The notes beneath the pieces were generated by a model that saw nothing but the letters and a program-made list of their open reading frames with translations, was not told the DNA's origin and did no database searches. A stretch of DNA of 20,778 nucleotides from Silene noctiflora (Eukaryota; Streptophyta; Magnoliopsida; Caryophyllales; Caryophyllaceae). Position 1 is the first letter of the stretch. Each line of letters begins with the position of its first letter. Positions 10,032-19,394 of this stretch are shown in pieces. The translations under genes and the position numbers were made by a program. The DNA is taken from contig VHZZ01003021.1 in the NCBI GenBank assembly GCA_009801015.1, forward strand, positions 30,843 to 51,620, read 5' to 3'.

Positions 10032-13000
10032 TTACAATGCGACTAGGTCTGGTGTTTCGGCTTCAACAGACAACAACGCAGTGTGCACTTTCCCGACCCA
10101 ATTGTCTAACCGGTCACGAAGGGACTTGATTTGTGGGATCCCCAGCACTCTTGGCTGCACCCACGACACATGAATTGTTCCCTCCACTTGATCAATGATT
10201 CCCTCAATTAGGTGAACCTGCTTACAAAATAATCACTTTAGATATCACAACAAAAGATTGAACAAAGTGTCTTGGCAAAGGAGTACTAGTCCAAAGAACC
10301 AAATAAAGCAGTGTTGGCAAAGGAGTACTAGTCCAAAGAACCAAATAAATCCAGTAAGTCGCTAATATCCAAATCAATTGATACTTTGCTCATAGTGAAA
10401 CTAGGCCACTTGGGTTTCTTTTGTAGCAATCAAGCCCCATAATCAGGGTTTTAAATCGCGGTATCGGTCGCGGAGTCGCGGAATCCCCCCGACTCAGCCG
10501 TCGCGCTCCGAATTGCGGTTATTGACTATTTCATGGAAAGTTAAAAGTAATTCTATTTAGGATAATTAATTTGACCAATGTTATACAATTTCTAAGAGCT
10601 TTTCATTAAAAAACTTGGCCGGTACAAGTTATAACTCATTCATATCAGGTTCATCACGGGCTATATCGGGCCAAGTTGGCCGACACATGTTATAAATCTG
10701 TCGCCTCGGCCGATACTTTCCTGTTTTAAATTTGCCCGATACATCTCGGGATATCTCGTATCGGCCGCCTCCAATAACGATACATCTCAGCCTATACGAG
10801 ATTTTAAACCATGCCCATAATAACTTTAGGGTCGTACTTTTTCACATACGGATTTTACTCTTTCACATACGATTTTTACGATTTTACCCTTGTCATATTT
10901 TTTCATCTCCTCTCAAAACCTACCTACTCTTCTCTCCATCCACCGGCCTACCCTCACTCCAGCATACCCCCTACTCCGACCACCACGAACTCACCCTGCT
11001 CCTCTCCCTTCCTGTTAAAGTACTCGCCGAAAATGCATTTATCGGTGTGTATTGAGAAGTTTGTTTCTACTGTCATTGCTATTTACCTGAAAAAATTATT
11101 ATCTTTAATGCCTATAGTGTGTGATTTGCTTGATTGACGAATCCAAAGAGTTGTTGGTTGCACTTTGTATTGATGATTCAGCGCAACTTGGGCCATTGTT
11201 TCAAAGACTACTATTCTAACATTGATACAAAGTGTGACTACTGTACTGTAAAGCATGATGGACGAGAGCGAACTTTGGGTTTAGAGGATCAAAATTCATC
11301 AAAATCCTTCGTATTCCGTAGTATCTTAGGAAGATCGGTACCATTGTTAAAATCCTTGAACAATTAGATTAGGTTTTAGGAAAATATTGATTAAGAGCTA
11401 ATTTACCTAGGTTTTAGATAAAAGGGTATTTGATGGAAATTTAATGAAAAAATGTATGTGAAAAAAGTAAAGTTCGTATGTGAAAAAGTAATTCCGTAAC
11501 TTTAATCGACAGTAAAACTCAACCCTGTTGTTTAATTTATTTATTTTTTCATGAATAATTCAACAAAAAAAAATCAATTTACAATCCAATTAAGAAAATA
11601 CATACCCTCCTACCCATCCCAAACTACCCATCCTTGCACAATTATTAAGGAAAACGATTAAATATTGTATGTATTTGTAATGTGGTGGGGGTAAGAAAAA
11701 CAAATATATAACAATGAAGTATTGAATAAGAGAACATTTTGTTCTAAAAGTGGAATGGTTAGTTTGGAATGTGTGTACCCAAAATGGAAAATGGGTAGTT
11801 TGGAATGCTTCAATTTGTATAATAAATGGATGTAAAAATGTTCTTAGATATATAATTAATCGTGTAGTAATTAATTAATTAAGTTGAAATTAGTATAAAA
11901 AAATTGTTATAAGTTGTATAATATGAATATAAAAAGAATTTTTGGTAATATTTTGTGAAAAATAAAAAACAGGGTTGAGTTTCACTTTTGTTTAAAGTTA
12001 CGGGATTTGATTGTTACAAATGAAACTTAGGGGGTCTAATTGCCACTTTTACGAATAATCATGTGTCAAGCAAAAACTACATTAAGATGATGGGTTTATT
12101 GTTAAATGCGCAGTCTTTCTGGATAAGACGGTATTATACAACAATTGGTATATCCAGATAAACTATTTGTCAAACACTCTTTAAATTGTCATTTCGCAAA
12201 TTCCTTATTTTATTAACTAAATCTCCTATTAACATATAGCATGTCATTTACGTCTAGAAAGGTATCAAAATGAGACTTGTAGTTTGACCTCATGATTATT
12301 TATCCCTAAATTAGAAAGGAATTAAAAACAGTTTGACGTATATAAATAAATAGACAAATAAATAAATAAAAGAGGGCAAACTTGCGCGTGCCTCTTGATC
12401 AACGTCAGAAAGTCAAATTATTTCTCTGGAAAATGGGTTTGTGAGCGTTTTTAAAATATGTTAGTAAAAGGTGGATTAGCAAATAAGAAAAATGATTATA
12501 ATGGTTAATGGTGTGTGTTGCAAACTCTAGAATTTAAACGGGAGTGTTTGGCAATTTATGCTATCCAGATAGAATACCGTCTAATTGGAAGCTCGCGCAT
12601 TTAATGTGCAATCCAGCTGAAAGATACTAGTGGTACTACATGAAAAGAGAAAGAAGCTACGGACTCAGTCTTGTTTTCTTCTTTTTCTCTGTATTTTTTC
12701 TTTTATTTTTTCTTGATTCCATTCGGTTACTCTTAGATGAACCAAACGGCCCCTGAGAGGATAAATGCAAGGAAACAGAGGCCACTAACAGTTGTTTTTG
12801 TTTCTCAATACCTATAATCAACCCACTCTTTATCAACTACGGAGTAATATAGTAATGCATTATATGAAATAAAATCACATTGACATCGCGTGCATGGGAA
12901 GTAACACCTAAAGTTACTGCACCCGTTACCTAGAGGATAAAAATCTTGAGTGTCCTTCATGTAATGGCGCCAACGCAATGAATTACAGAAACAAATACAA

Positions 13001-16000
13001 TCAAAAGTCACAGCAAGTATAATCACAAGTGAGGAAATAGCTTACCGAGAGGCTCTTCATCAGAAGGTATTCCACATCTTCAATGGATAAATGAGTGCGC
13101 TCCGCTATCACATTCAACGGAATCGTACGGTCTTCAGCACGACGGCTGCAAATATTATTTACAATGAAAGTCTAAGTGATAAAGGTCAACTGCAAAAGCT
13201 GCCAACACAAACGAAAAACAATTAAATATGTGAACTGAATGTTTGTGTTTGCAACGACGTACTTGAAGATGATCTCCATCAAACAGAGAATATTTATCTT
13301 CTCCAAGAGCTTCCTCTCATTCGCAACTAGTGCTGGTTGAGCATTTAGGGAATCCTTGTGCACACGGCATAACTCTTGGTATCGAACCAAATCACCAGCG
13401 TTAAATGCCTGAAGGATATCGTAAAGCCACTCGACTTTTGTCCCAAGAACAGACTTCAACTGAGGAAGTGAAAGAATGCTTATCAGATTTTAAGAAGATA
13501 TGCAGAACACGATCCGTGTGGATGGGCCTACTGTGTTAAAATAAAAAACATGAGGACAAAACGTAGTAAAAAGAAAAAAGGGGCAAAAACAACGAGACAC
13601 ATTATCAAGAAAATGATCTCCTAAAACTATAAATCCACATGAAACACTTAAGCCTGTTCACACTTAGTAAACAGCAACATAGCTCATCAGAAGCATCAGC
13701 GAATCAACCTTCATGTGGACAGCAACTCACCATACAAAAAGCATTTTTAAAACATACTAACATACTACAGCCCATTTATAGCATAATTAGCAGATTAACA
13801 TGTTAAAGTCCACTTATAGCATATGACAGTCACAAGTCATACATAAATACAGCACAAGTCATACATAAGCAGCATATAACCGTATTTCACAGCCCAAAAA
13901 CAAAACATTGCTTAAGCAATAGAATTTCGAACTGTATTACATTTAGTGACAGAGGAGAAACCACTTTTGTGAAGAAAGCCACTTGCCAGAAACTACATAA
14001 TCACTCACAATTTTAACATGCTCTCTTCTGTGATACTTTTTCTCACAAATAATTGACATATGTAGTGAGAGTGTGAGACATAGGAAAGACGCTTGCATAA
14101 GTTGAAGGCTAAGCATGATAAATGCAGCACTTGTAGCCAACAAACATTACTCAGTGTGTTTCAAAAATGTGTTGCTAAGACTCAGCTACTCATTGTGTGT
14201 ACGTTGTTTAAACTTGGTTAGACGTGTCGAAATGTTGATTGCCACTGTTCATTAAAATTTCCAGGTTTTGACATGAATGAATATCACGTTGACCCATGAA
14301 ATGCAGCCAAAGTGAAAGTGTTGAAAGAACATAGGTAACAAACTAATAATATATAGAAATTAACTTGTAATCCTTCCATTAAACTCCAAGCGTCCTAGTC
14401 CCACCTTTTTTGTGAGAGAGATTTTGAATTTATGGGTCACTTAGACTTGAAGGAAGGGACATCATAGTGCCACAGACAGTAAATTTAGCAACTTCTCAAA
14501 CTAAAGCTAGCATGAATGGTACCACATATTAATGAAACTCTACATAAGAAAGACACATTAAAAATAGTAATTTTGTTTTTAATAGTAGTAATTAATACTC
14601 CCTCTTAACTCTTTGAAACTTCCCCATTTCATAAAAATATAACTCACATATATTCAAGAAATGGGGCAATTCCAAAGAGTTGGAGAGAGTAGATAATAGC
14701 GAATAAGTAACGTGACGTAATTAGCTGCTTGTGAAAGAAGTATTTTATGTGAACACACGTACCAGTAGCAATAAGTTTTGAANTAAGATGCTCAAATAAA
14801 AAAGACACCCAGGATTGAGGAAGATCAAAATAAAGATACTTACAATCGGATGGGCAAGTAACTCCCCGAAATTGTAGATATTCTCTCCCAACAGTGCGGA
14901 TAGTGACAGATCAAAAGCCAAGTCCTGAAACAAGTACACAATATGAGGTCATTAGCAAAGTGTATATGTAAGAATGTGAGAAATGCAAAAGGTGAAATCA
15001 AGAAAGTCACAGTATCACAGTGGATCTCATCAACATCATCCTGAAAGAAAAGCTACCTTCAAAACAAAAATACTTCTGCTGAAGAATAATAGGGAAACCA
15101 TATACTTCTACTACAGAATATATAGAAAACCTATATCTGTTGTCTTCATAATAAAGATAGAGGGCCCAGCATACTAACTTACCATACTCGCTAAGTAGCA
15201 GTCTGCCATCTAAAGTCTTCCTAAGTAAGAGTAAGAAAGAAAAGTTGTGATTAAAGGTTTATGCCAACTGCCAAGTTCATAGGTATGAAGTATGAAAAAA
15301 TGACAGGCTCCCAGAAACGTAAATAAGTAGCACCTTCAAATACAAAGTATGACACGATAAAGAAAGCTGCCTCCAAAAGAACACATATCTTGTGTAAGGC
15401 GGTCTTAAACAAGCCTTTTGTAAAATAACATGCCCCCATAATGCCCCATTACCTACAAAAAGAAGATACACTAACTACCAGGATTTAAAATATGGAATCT
15501 TGTGGCATTATTTAATTGTTTTACAGTTAAAACTGTTTTGCCCAAGACTAACTGCCAAAAGAAACATACTTCTGATAAGAATATATCAAAATTCCAATCT
15601 GTTTTTGCCAGATAAAAATAGAAGGTCCAGCATCCTGACAAGTAATCACAGCGCAGAAGTCTGCAATTATAGGTCTTCTTAAATAAGAAAAAAAAGGGTA
15701 AACATTTTAGGTTTACGGCAACTTAAAAATTATTAAGTTTGATGAGTTCAAAATAGCTCAAGTGAAAACTCCAACCAACTCTAATCATAGGATACACGTC
15801 GTGTCCAACAACCCTAGATAACAGGAGCTTCGCAACTTAAACTTGGCTCCAGCACATACCATTTCTATCCAATTCAGCAAGAATGCATGACATGTGAGAC
15901 ACATACAGTATCAACTATTGCACAACTGACTCCTTATTCTCTAAACCACAAGTTCATGCAGTTTGAAGTAGCCACATTGCTATTACCCACTGAAAGAGCA

Positions 16001-19000
16001 TTGTTGAGCCATCCTTCAAAATGTCTTGGAAACTTTATCAGCTAGAATCCTTCCAATCCTACATTACAATATTACATGAAAAAGATTGTACTATTCGGCC
16101 ATTCGCCATCCACAAAACAGGATTATTAAGGTACTTAGCTTCACAGCTAGCATACAACTCCTGAGTTGCACATGTCAACAATGCTAGATTGTTACCTATA
16201 GTAATATTGTAGAGCAAAATACTATGCTCCAGTATAAATAGGAGAACCTAACATGCGTGCCCCTACACGCCAGCCACAGTATGAATAGGAGACAATCAGC
16301 AAAATGAAAGAGCAAACATTCATATAGTAAGTAAACTTACAAGTCTGAATGAGTCAGATAAAGCTTCAACTGAAGTGTAGGCGAGGTAAAGAAGAGCATT
16401 TTTGTAGAACTCAGCAAATTCCTGGCGTGACTTATAATACTGCGAAGAAACCCAATAATAGCCAGCATAAACTGATGGATCAATATCAGTCATGCTATCT
16501 AGTGTGGTTTTTCCTTCTTCCAAAATTTTTTTGCATTCCTTGTGTTCCCCTTGCTGAAGCTTGAACCAAGACACTTGCATCTGTATGTAAAGGACAGGCT
16601 CCTCAATACGTGTCTCTTTGGTAGCGCGAAGCTTTTCTATTACTCCTTCAAGATAACCAACAGCAGCCTCTTTCTCCGCATATTGTCGTGAAACTATGAC
16701 GGCAAAATGTGCAAGCTTAAGAAGGTTTATCTTTGTCTCAAAGTCCGTGATGAAGTTGTGATATAACTGTATGAGGGCATCTCCAGCCTGCAATAAGTAC
16801 CAAAACCATTATAATATAACACCAAGCTGCTTCCAATGGAGAGCAGTTTAATAACCAATCACAACTGGCTTATCACAGAGACGACACAGAAGAGATTCTA
16901 CTCACTCTACAAAAATCAGTTAGCAATCCCTCCATATATAGCTAAGATCTAGAAAGATAATCAGCAACAGCTAATCCAGAAGACCAAAACAGCCTAAAAA
17001 GAAAATCATATGTCGTAGAAATCATCAATTAGTATCAGAGATCATCAATTAGTATCGCACAGCTACAACTGATGATGTGAAAAAGGCAGTTGCTTATTTC
17101 ATGAAACGGTGAAAGGTAAACGTCCAAGTTCCAAATTGACGTTCTTAGATAGATCTAAACAATGATCCCCCAACACATGGTAAACATGTCTAAGAGTTGG
17201 CTCAATTCGGTTCTACTAAGCCATGCATGAAACCTCTTCTGGCACTCATTGGTGCAAAAAAAATGTTATGCAAGTTGAAACTAAGTATTTGAGCATTATT
17301 AAAAACTTGAGTGGATTTGCTGTAAACACTTTGTTTTGGATGGAAGGATTTCGAGGAAATAAGGGTAGGATTAGAAAATGGAGGGAAATGGACGGAAGGA
17401 TTTGGAGGAAATAAGGGTAGGATTAGAAAGATAAACAATTTCTCTTATTTGGATACCAAAATGGAGGAAAGACCTACAGGACAAGTTAAAATCTCCCGAA
17501 CCTAGAAAAGAATTGAAAGGAAAACTCTTTGCTCCATCACCCCTTCCCTCTCCTTCACTCCTCTTTAGAAACCACTATTAGACACAAATACTTGTATAGG
17601 ACGCTTTTGCACAAGTATTATTGTTAAACCCCTGCTGATGGATAATGGCTCAAATACACCCTACGAAAACTACTTTAGTTAACTAAAACAGGTTATGATC
17701 TGTTTAAACGCATCTTTCTTTACTATTTTTACATGTAAAACAGTCTTCCATATATCTTTATATGGTTAGAATAGCCCAAATATTTGAGACAGAAGCAGCA
17801 GGTGAAATAAAGAGTTTAATAAATCCAATAATTGATGCTTCACCTCACAGAAAGTAGTTGAACACTTGAACGTCCCTGTAACATTATTTATTGCAGCTAT
17901 GACTAACACGGTAACACCCAGCATAATTTTGAGCTCTACAAGAGGCAACTCAATCAAACCGTTTAAAAACTACTATCATACAGGCTGAAACATGATAAAG
18001 ATATCTCCTTTATCATACAGATCCAGCTAAAATCTTTCAAACGAGATTATTAACACATCCATAGAACAAGCTTTTTCTAAGTAAATCTTCAACAACCCTA
18101 AAACCCCTATCATCCCGCTCAAATAAACTCCATTTCCACTAACAACCCCAAACCCTCATCCAAAAATCCCCAAATACTAAGGTACCAACCTCAATAACAC
18201 CACACCAGATCTCTATCTCCCTAATTTTCGATCAAATCCTAGTTCGTCGACATTCTCGCACCAAACAAACTCATAAAAAATTAGACAAGCCAGATCAAGC
18301 ACCCATTACAAAACCCAAAATTAGGCAGAATCGAAAACCCTAAATCAAGCCTTTCTAAGCAATTTTACAGGTTGCCATAATTGCCACCAAAGACAATTTC
18401 TGAAACAACAGAAAGATTCAAATATTTGTTAACCGTAGGATCCATATCACCCGCTCAATGACTTCAATCTCAATTAACGAATCAATTCCATCAACAGTTA
18501 CCAACCCAAACCCTCCTCACTCAAAACCCCAAAAAACTAGGATTCCAACCTCGCAAATACCTCAATAACACAACACCAGATCTTCATCTCCCAAATTTTC
18601 GATCAAGTGCTAGTTCTACATTCTCACACAAAACGAAGTCGTAACAATTACAGCTCGCCATACCAAAACCCTAAATCAAGGGCAAACGAAAACCATAAAG
18701 TGGAACCAAATTGGATAATTCCACAGGTCACCGATAATTGGCTCCAAAAACAATTCCTTTAACTAAAAACTAAAACCTTCGTTAACCCTAAAAACCCGAA
18801 ACCATCCTCATCCAATAATTCCCAAAATAACACAGATCTCCATCTCAACCAAACCCTAATTATACATCCTCGAACAAAACAAACTCATAACAATCAAACA
18901 AACAAGATCAAATAAACACCATAACAAAACCCTAAATCAGTCAAAATCAAAAATCCTAAAAATAGAACCAAATTGGAAGCATAAAAGAGCAAAATGAGAC

Positions 19001-19153
19001 CTGGAAAACGGCAAGAGCGACGAACTCTTCGAGCTTGAGAGTGAGCTGATGCCATAGCTTCTTCTGGTAGAGGTCAGCGAGAGAATTGTACCATTCTGCG
19101 AGTTCTGGGTGTGAATTTCTTTGAGATTCAAGGTATACTAACGCCGTCGACAT
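10032..19153 (-). CDS. RPN9: 26S proteasome non-ATPase regulatory subunit RPN9 (PSMD13 homolog), complete
   Basis: RPN9 is a non-catalytic PCI-domain subunit of the proteasome lid in the 19S regulatory particle and helps assemble the lid around the deubiquitinase RPN11. Exons in transcript order (complement): 19001-19153, 16341-16787, 14844-14924, 13263-13459, 13046-13145, 10032-10217; they total 1164 nt, 387 codons plus TAA, against about 386 residues in Arabidopsis. All five introns are GT-AG with compatible phases. Diagnostic stretches: HPELAEWYNSLADLYQKKLW (residues 15-34), FITDFETKINLLKLAHFAV (~63-81), SMTDIDPSVYA, LLGENIYNFGELLAHPI (~211-227), and the C-terminal PCI winged helix IPLNVIAERTHLSIEDVEYL (~301-320) followed by WVQPRVLGIPQIKSLRDRLD, with a C-terminal helix ending PDLVAL. 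The ATG at 19153 matches the family N-terminus. The gene is convergent with DXS. Introns 1 (2213 bp) and 5 (2828 bp) are swollen by repeats. No frame breaks are seen. Confidence 0.97.
10272..10349. repeat. 36-bp direct repeat, two copies
   Basis: TTGGCAAAGGAGTACTAGTC followed by CAAAGAACCAAATAAA is present at 10272-10307 and again, identically, at 10314-10349, separated by GCAGTG (period 42 bp). It lies ~55 bp inside the 3' end of RPN9 intron 5, near the probable branch-point region (minus strand). The perfect identity suggests a recent duplication. Confidence 0.95.
10444..10813. mobile_element. hAT-type MITE in RPN9 intron 5
   Basis: A 370 bp element is bounded by CAGGGTTTTAAATCGCGG on the left and by CGAGATTTTAAACCATG on the right; read inverted, the right end gives CATGGTTTAAAATCTCG. 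The 8-bp sequence CCCATAAT occurs immediately outside both ends (10436-10443 and 10814-10821). An 8-bp duplication and CAGGG-type ends are typical of the hAT superfamily. The interior repeats TATCGG/CGGCCGATA words and carries no gene, so it is non-autonomous. Confidence 0.9.
10829..11496. mobile_element. second inverted-repeat element in RPN9 intron 5
   Basis: The left arm 10829-10873 contains CTTTTTCACATACG and then CTCTTTCACATACG; the right arm 11453-11496 contains the inverted partners GTATGTGAAAAAAG and CGTATGTGAAAAAG, giving about 45 bp of paired ends with a duplicated motif inside each arm. TAACTTTA abuts both ends (10821-10828 and 11497-11504), an apparent 8-bp target duplication, although the right copy is also the start of the next element's inverted repeat. 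Inside, 10900-11010 is C-rich; 11134-11367 is open on the plus strand but unrecognised. It may hold captured host sequence, which I cannot test here. Confidence 0.65.
11494..12004. mobile_element. third inverted-repeat element (MITE-like) in RPN9 intron 5
   Basis: The left arm at 11494-11533 (CCGTAACTTTAA...AAACTCAACCCTGTT) is matched inverted by the right arm at 11966-12004 (AACAGGGTTGAGTTTCAC...TTTAAAGTTACGGG). About 33 of 40 bases pair, including a perfect AAACTCAACCCTGTT core. The interior is strongly AT-rich without coding potential. ATT directly precedes the left arm and directly follows the right arm, which could be a 3-bp duplication. It abuts the element on its left. Confidence 0.7.
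12005..12101. other. spacer between intron 5 elements
   Basis: No gene is seen. GGGGGTCTAATTGCCACTTTTA (12030-12051) resembles the outer ends of long-TIR elements such as the one at 8645-9543, so it may be a remnant of another insertion. Confidence 0.25.
12102..12604. mobile_element. fourth inverted-repeat element in RPN9 intron 5
   Basis: The left arm 12102-12185 carries, in order, TTAAATGCGC, GACGGTATT, a TATCCAGATA word and CAAACACTC. The right arm ~12530-12604 carries GAGTGTTTG, TATCCAGATA, AATACCGTC and GCGCATTTAA in mirrored order, so about 80 bp pair imperfectly. The outer edges are TTAA on both sides (12102-12105 and 12601-12604). That could be a TTAA or TTA target duplication, or part of the inverted repeat, so I do not assign a superfamily. 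The interior has no gene. Confidence 0.7.
12713..12760. repeat. solitary MITE end
   Basis: GATTCCATTCGGTTACTCTT, followed by AGATGAACCAAACGGCCCC, reads on the minus strand as GGGGCCGTTTGGTTCATC, the typical start of many plant Tourist/PIF-type MITEs. A matching opposite end was not found nearby, so this is either a truncated copy or a fragment. It lies in RPN9 intron 5, about 285 bp from exon 5. Confidence 0.4.
14370..14461. mobile_element. degraded small foldback element, tentative
   Basis: CCTTCCATTAAACTCCAAGC (14375-14394) pairs imperfectly with the inverted sequence CACTTAGACTTGAAGGAAGG (~14439-14458). The size and position, next to a clear Stowaway copy, suggest an older member of the same class. 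Several mismatches and a gap mean it could also be a chance hairpin. Confidence 0.35.
14598..14689. mobile_element. Stowaway-like MITE in RPN9 intron 3
   Basis: A 92 bp element starts CTCCCTCTTAACTCTTTGAA and ends TTCCAAAGAGTTGGAGAGAG. The ~33 bp arms, including CCCCATTTC/GAAATGGGG, pair with few mismatches and leave a loop of about 26 bp. TA flanks both ends (14596-14597 and 14690-14691). The CTCCCTC terminus and the TA duplication identify it as Stowaway (Tc1/mariner-derived). It lies ~155 bp from exon 3. Confidence 0.85.
15112..15722. repeat. ancient direct duplication in RPN9 intron 2
   Basis: Two diverged copies, about 15112-15275 and 15576-15722, share in the same order GAATATAT, ATAGAGGGCCCAGCAT versus ATAGAAGGTCCAGCAT, a GCAGTCTGC versus GAAGTCTGC block, TCTTCCTAAGTAAGA versus TCTTCTTAAATAAGA, and AGGTTTATGCCAACT versus AGGTTTACGGCAACT. 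Identity is perhaps 65-70% by eye with indels. No inverted ends are seen, so this looks like a segmental duplication. Confidence 0.65.
17342..17429. repeat. 36-bp direct repeat in RPN9 intron 1
   Basis: GGAAGGATTTCGAGGAAATA followed by AGGGTAGGATTAGAAA at 17342-17377 recurs at 17394-17429 with one substitution (TTCG to TTGG); the period is 52 bp. The surrounding GGATGGAAGG and TTATTTGGATACC words look like MITE-derived sequence, but I could not define element ends. Confidence 0.9.
18095..18990. repeat. three degenerate tandem copies at the 5' end of RPN9 intron 1
   Basis: Three consecutive blocks share an ordered set of anchors: CACCAGATCT (18203-18212, 18574-18583; CACAGATCTC at 18831-18840), then TTTTCGATCAA in the first two, then ACAAACTCATAA or the like, then AAACCCTAAATCA (18335, 18666, ~18928), and in the last two CCAAATTGGA. 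Anchor spacings are ~371 then ~257, and ~331 then ~262. The block nearest exon 1 runs up to its splice donor. On the transcribed strand the copies are rich in TTAGGGTTT (telo-box-like) and GATCT words. First introns near plant promoters can enhance expression, so the array may matter to regulation; that is inference. Confidence 0.75.
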
Positions 19154-19190
19154 TCTTTTTTCTTCGTCTTCCTTTTTACTTTGTTTTGCG

Positions 19191-19204
19191 CTCTCTCTCT
19201 CTCT
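19191..19204 (-). promoter_or_regulatory. GA-rich tract in the RPN9 5'UTR
   Basis: The plus strand reads CTCTCTCTCTCTCT, so the sense strand has a (GA)7 run about 40-50 bases before the ATG. GA/CT tracts are common near transcription starts in plants. It probably lies in the 5'UTR if the TATA box proposed upstream is used. Confidence 0.5.
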
Positions 19205-19254
19205 TTTCCCCCAATTTGTAATTGTAATTGGATTGCAAATTTTGTTTTACAAGT

Positions 19255-19264
19255 TTTTTATAGT
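19255..19264 (-). promoter_or_regulatory. candidate TATA box of RPN9
   Basis: On the minus strand CTATAAAAAA lies ~105 bp upstream of the start codon. Transcription would begin around 19220-19235 and give a ~70-80 nt 5'UTR containing the GA tract. A TGGGC word (minus strand, 19311-19307) lies ~45 bp further upstream; TGGGC is the core of the proteasome-related cis-element reported for NAC53/NAC78 control of Arabidopsis proteasome genes. A single 5-mer is weak evidence. Confidence 0.45.
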
Positions 19265-19394
19265 TATTTAGGGGGTTACTTTTTGTCGCCGAATTTTACT
19301 AATGTCGCCCAAATTATAACATATACTTTCCAATTTTACCCCTCGTTATCTATATCTTCCCTCTTGTTAATATCTCACAACTATTTGTAATTAA

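Noticed and set aside
9889-10173. Plus-strand open frame overlapping the last RPN9 exon
   Set aside because: It is antisense to the conserved PCI C-terminal exon, and the opposite strand explains it fully.
11134-11367. 77-codon plus-strand open frame within RPN9 intron 5
   Set aside because: It has no recognisable domain, lies inside an inverted-repeat element, and has no splice context; it could be a captured fragment but I cannot support a gene.
14783-14783. Single N in RPN9 intron 3 (another at 19530)
   Set aside because: These are ambiguous base calls, not biology; neither lies in an exon or a splice site.
10032-19153. Minus-strand gene as another PCI protein (eIF3 subunit, COP9 subunit or another lid subunit)
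   Set aside because: The N-terminal YNSLADLYQKKLWHQLTLKL and SMTDIDPSVYA segments and the 387-aa length are specific to RPN9.
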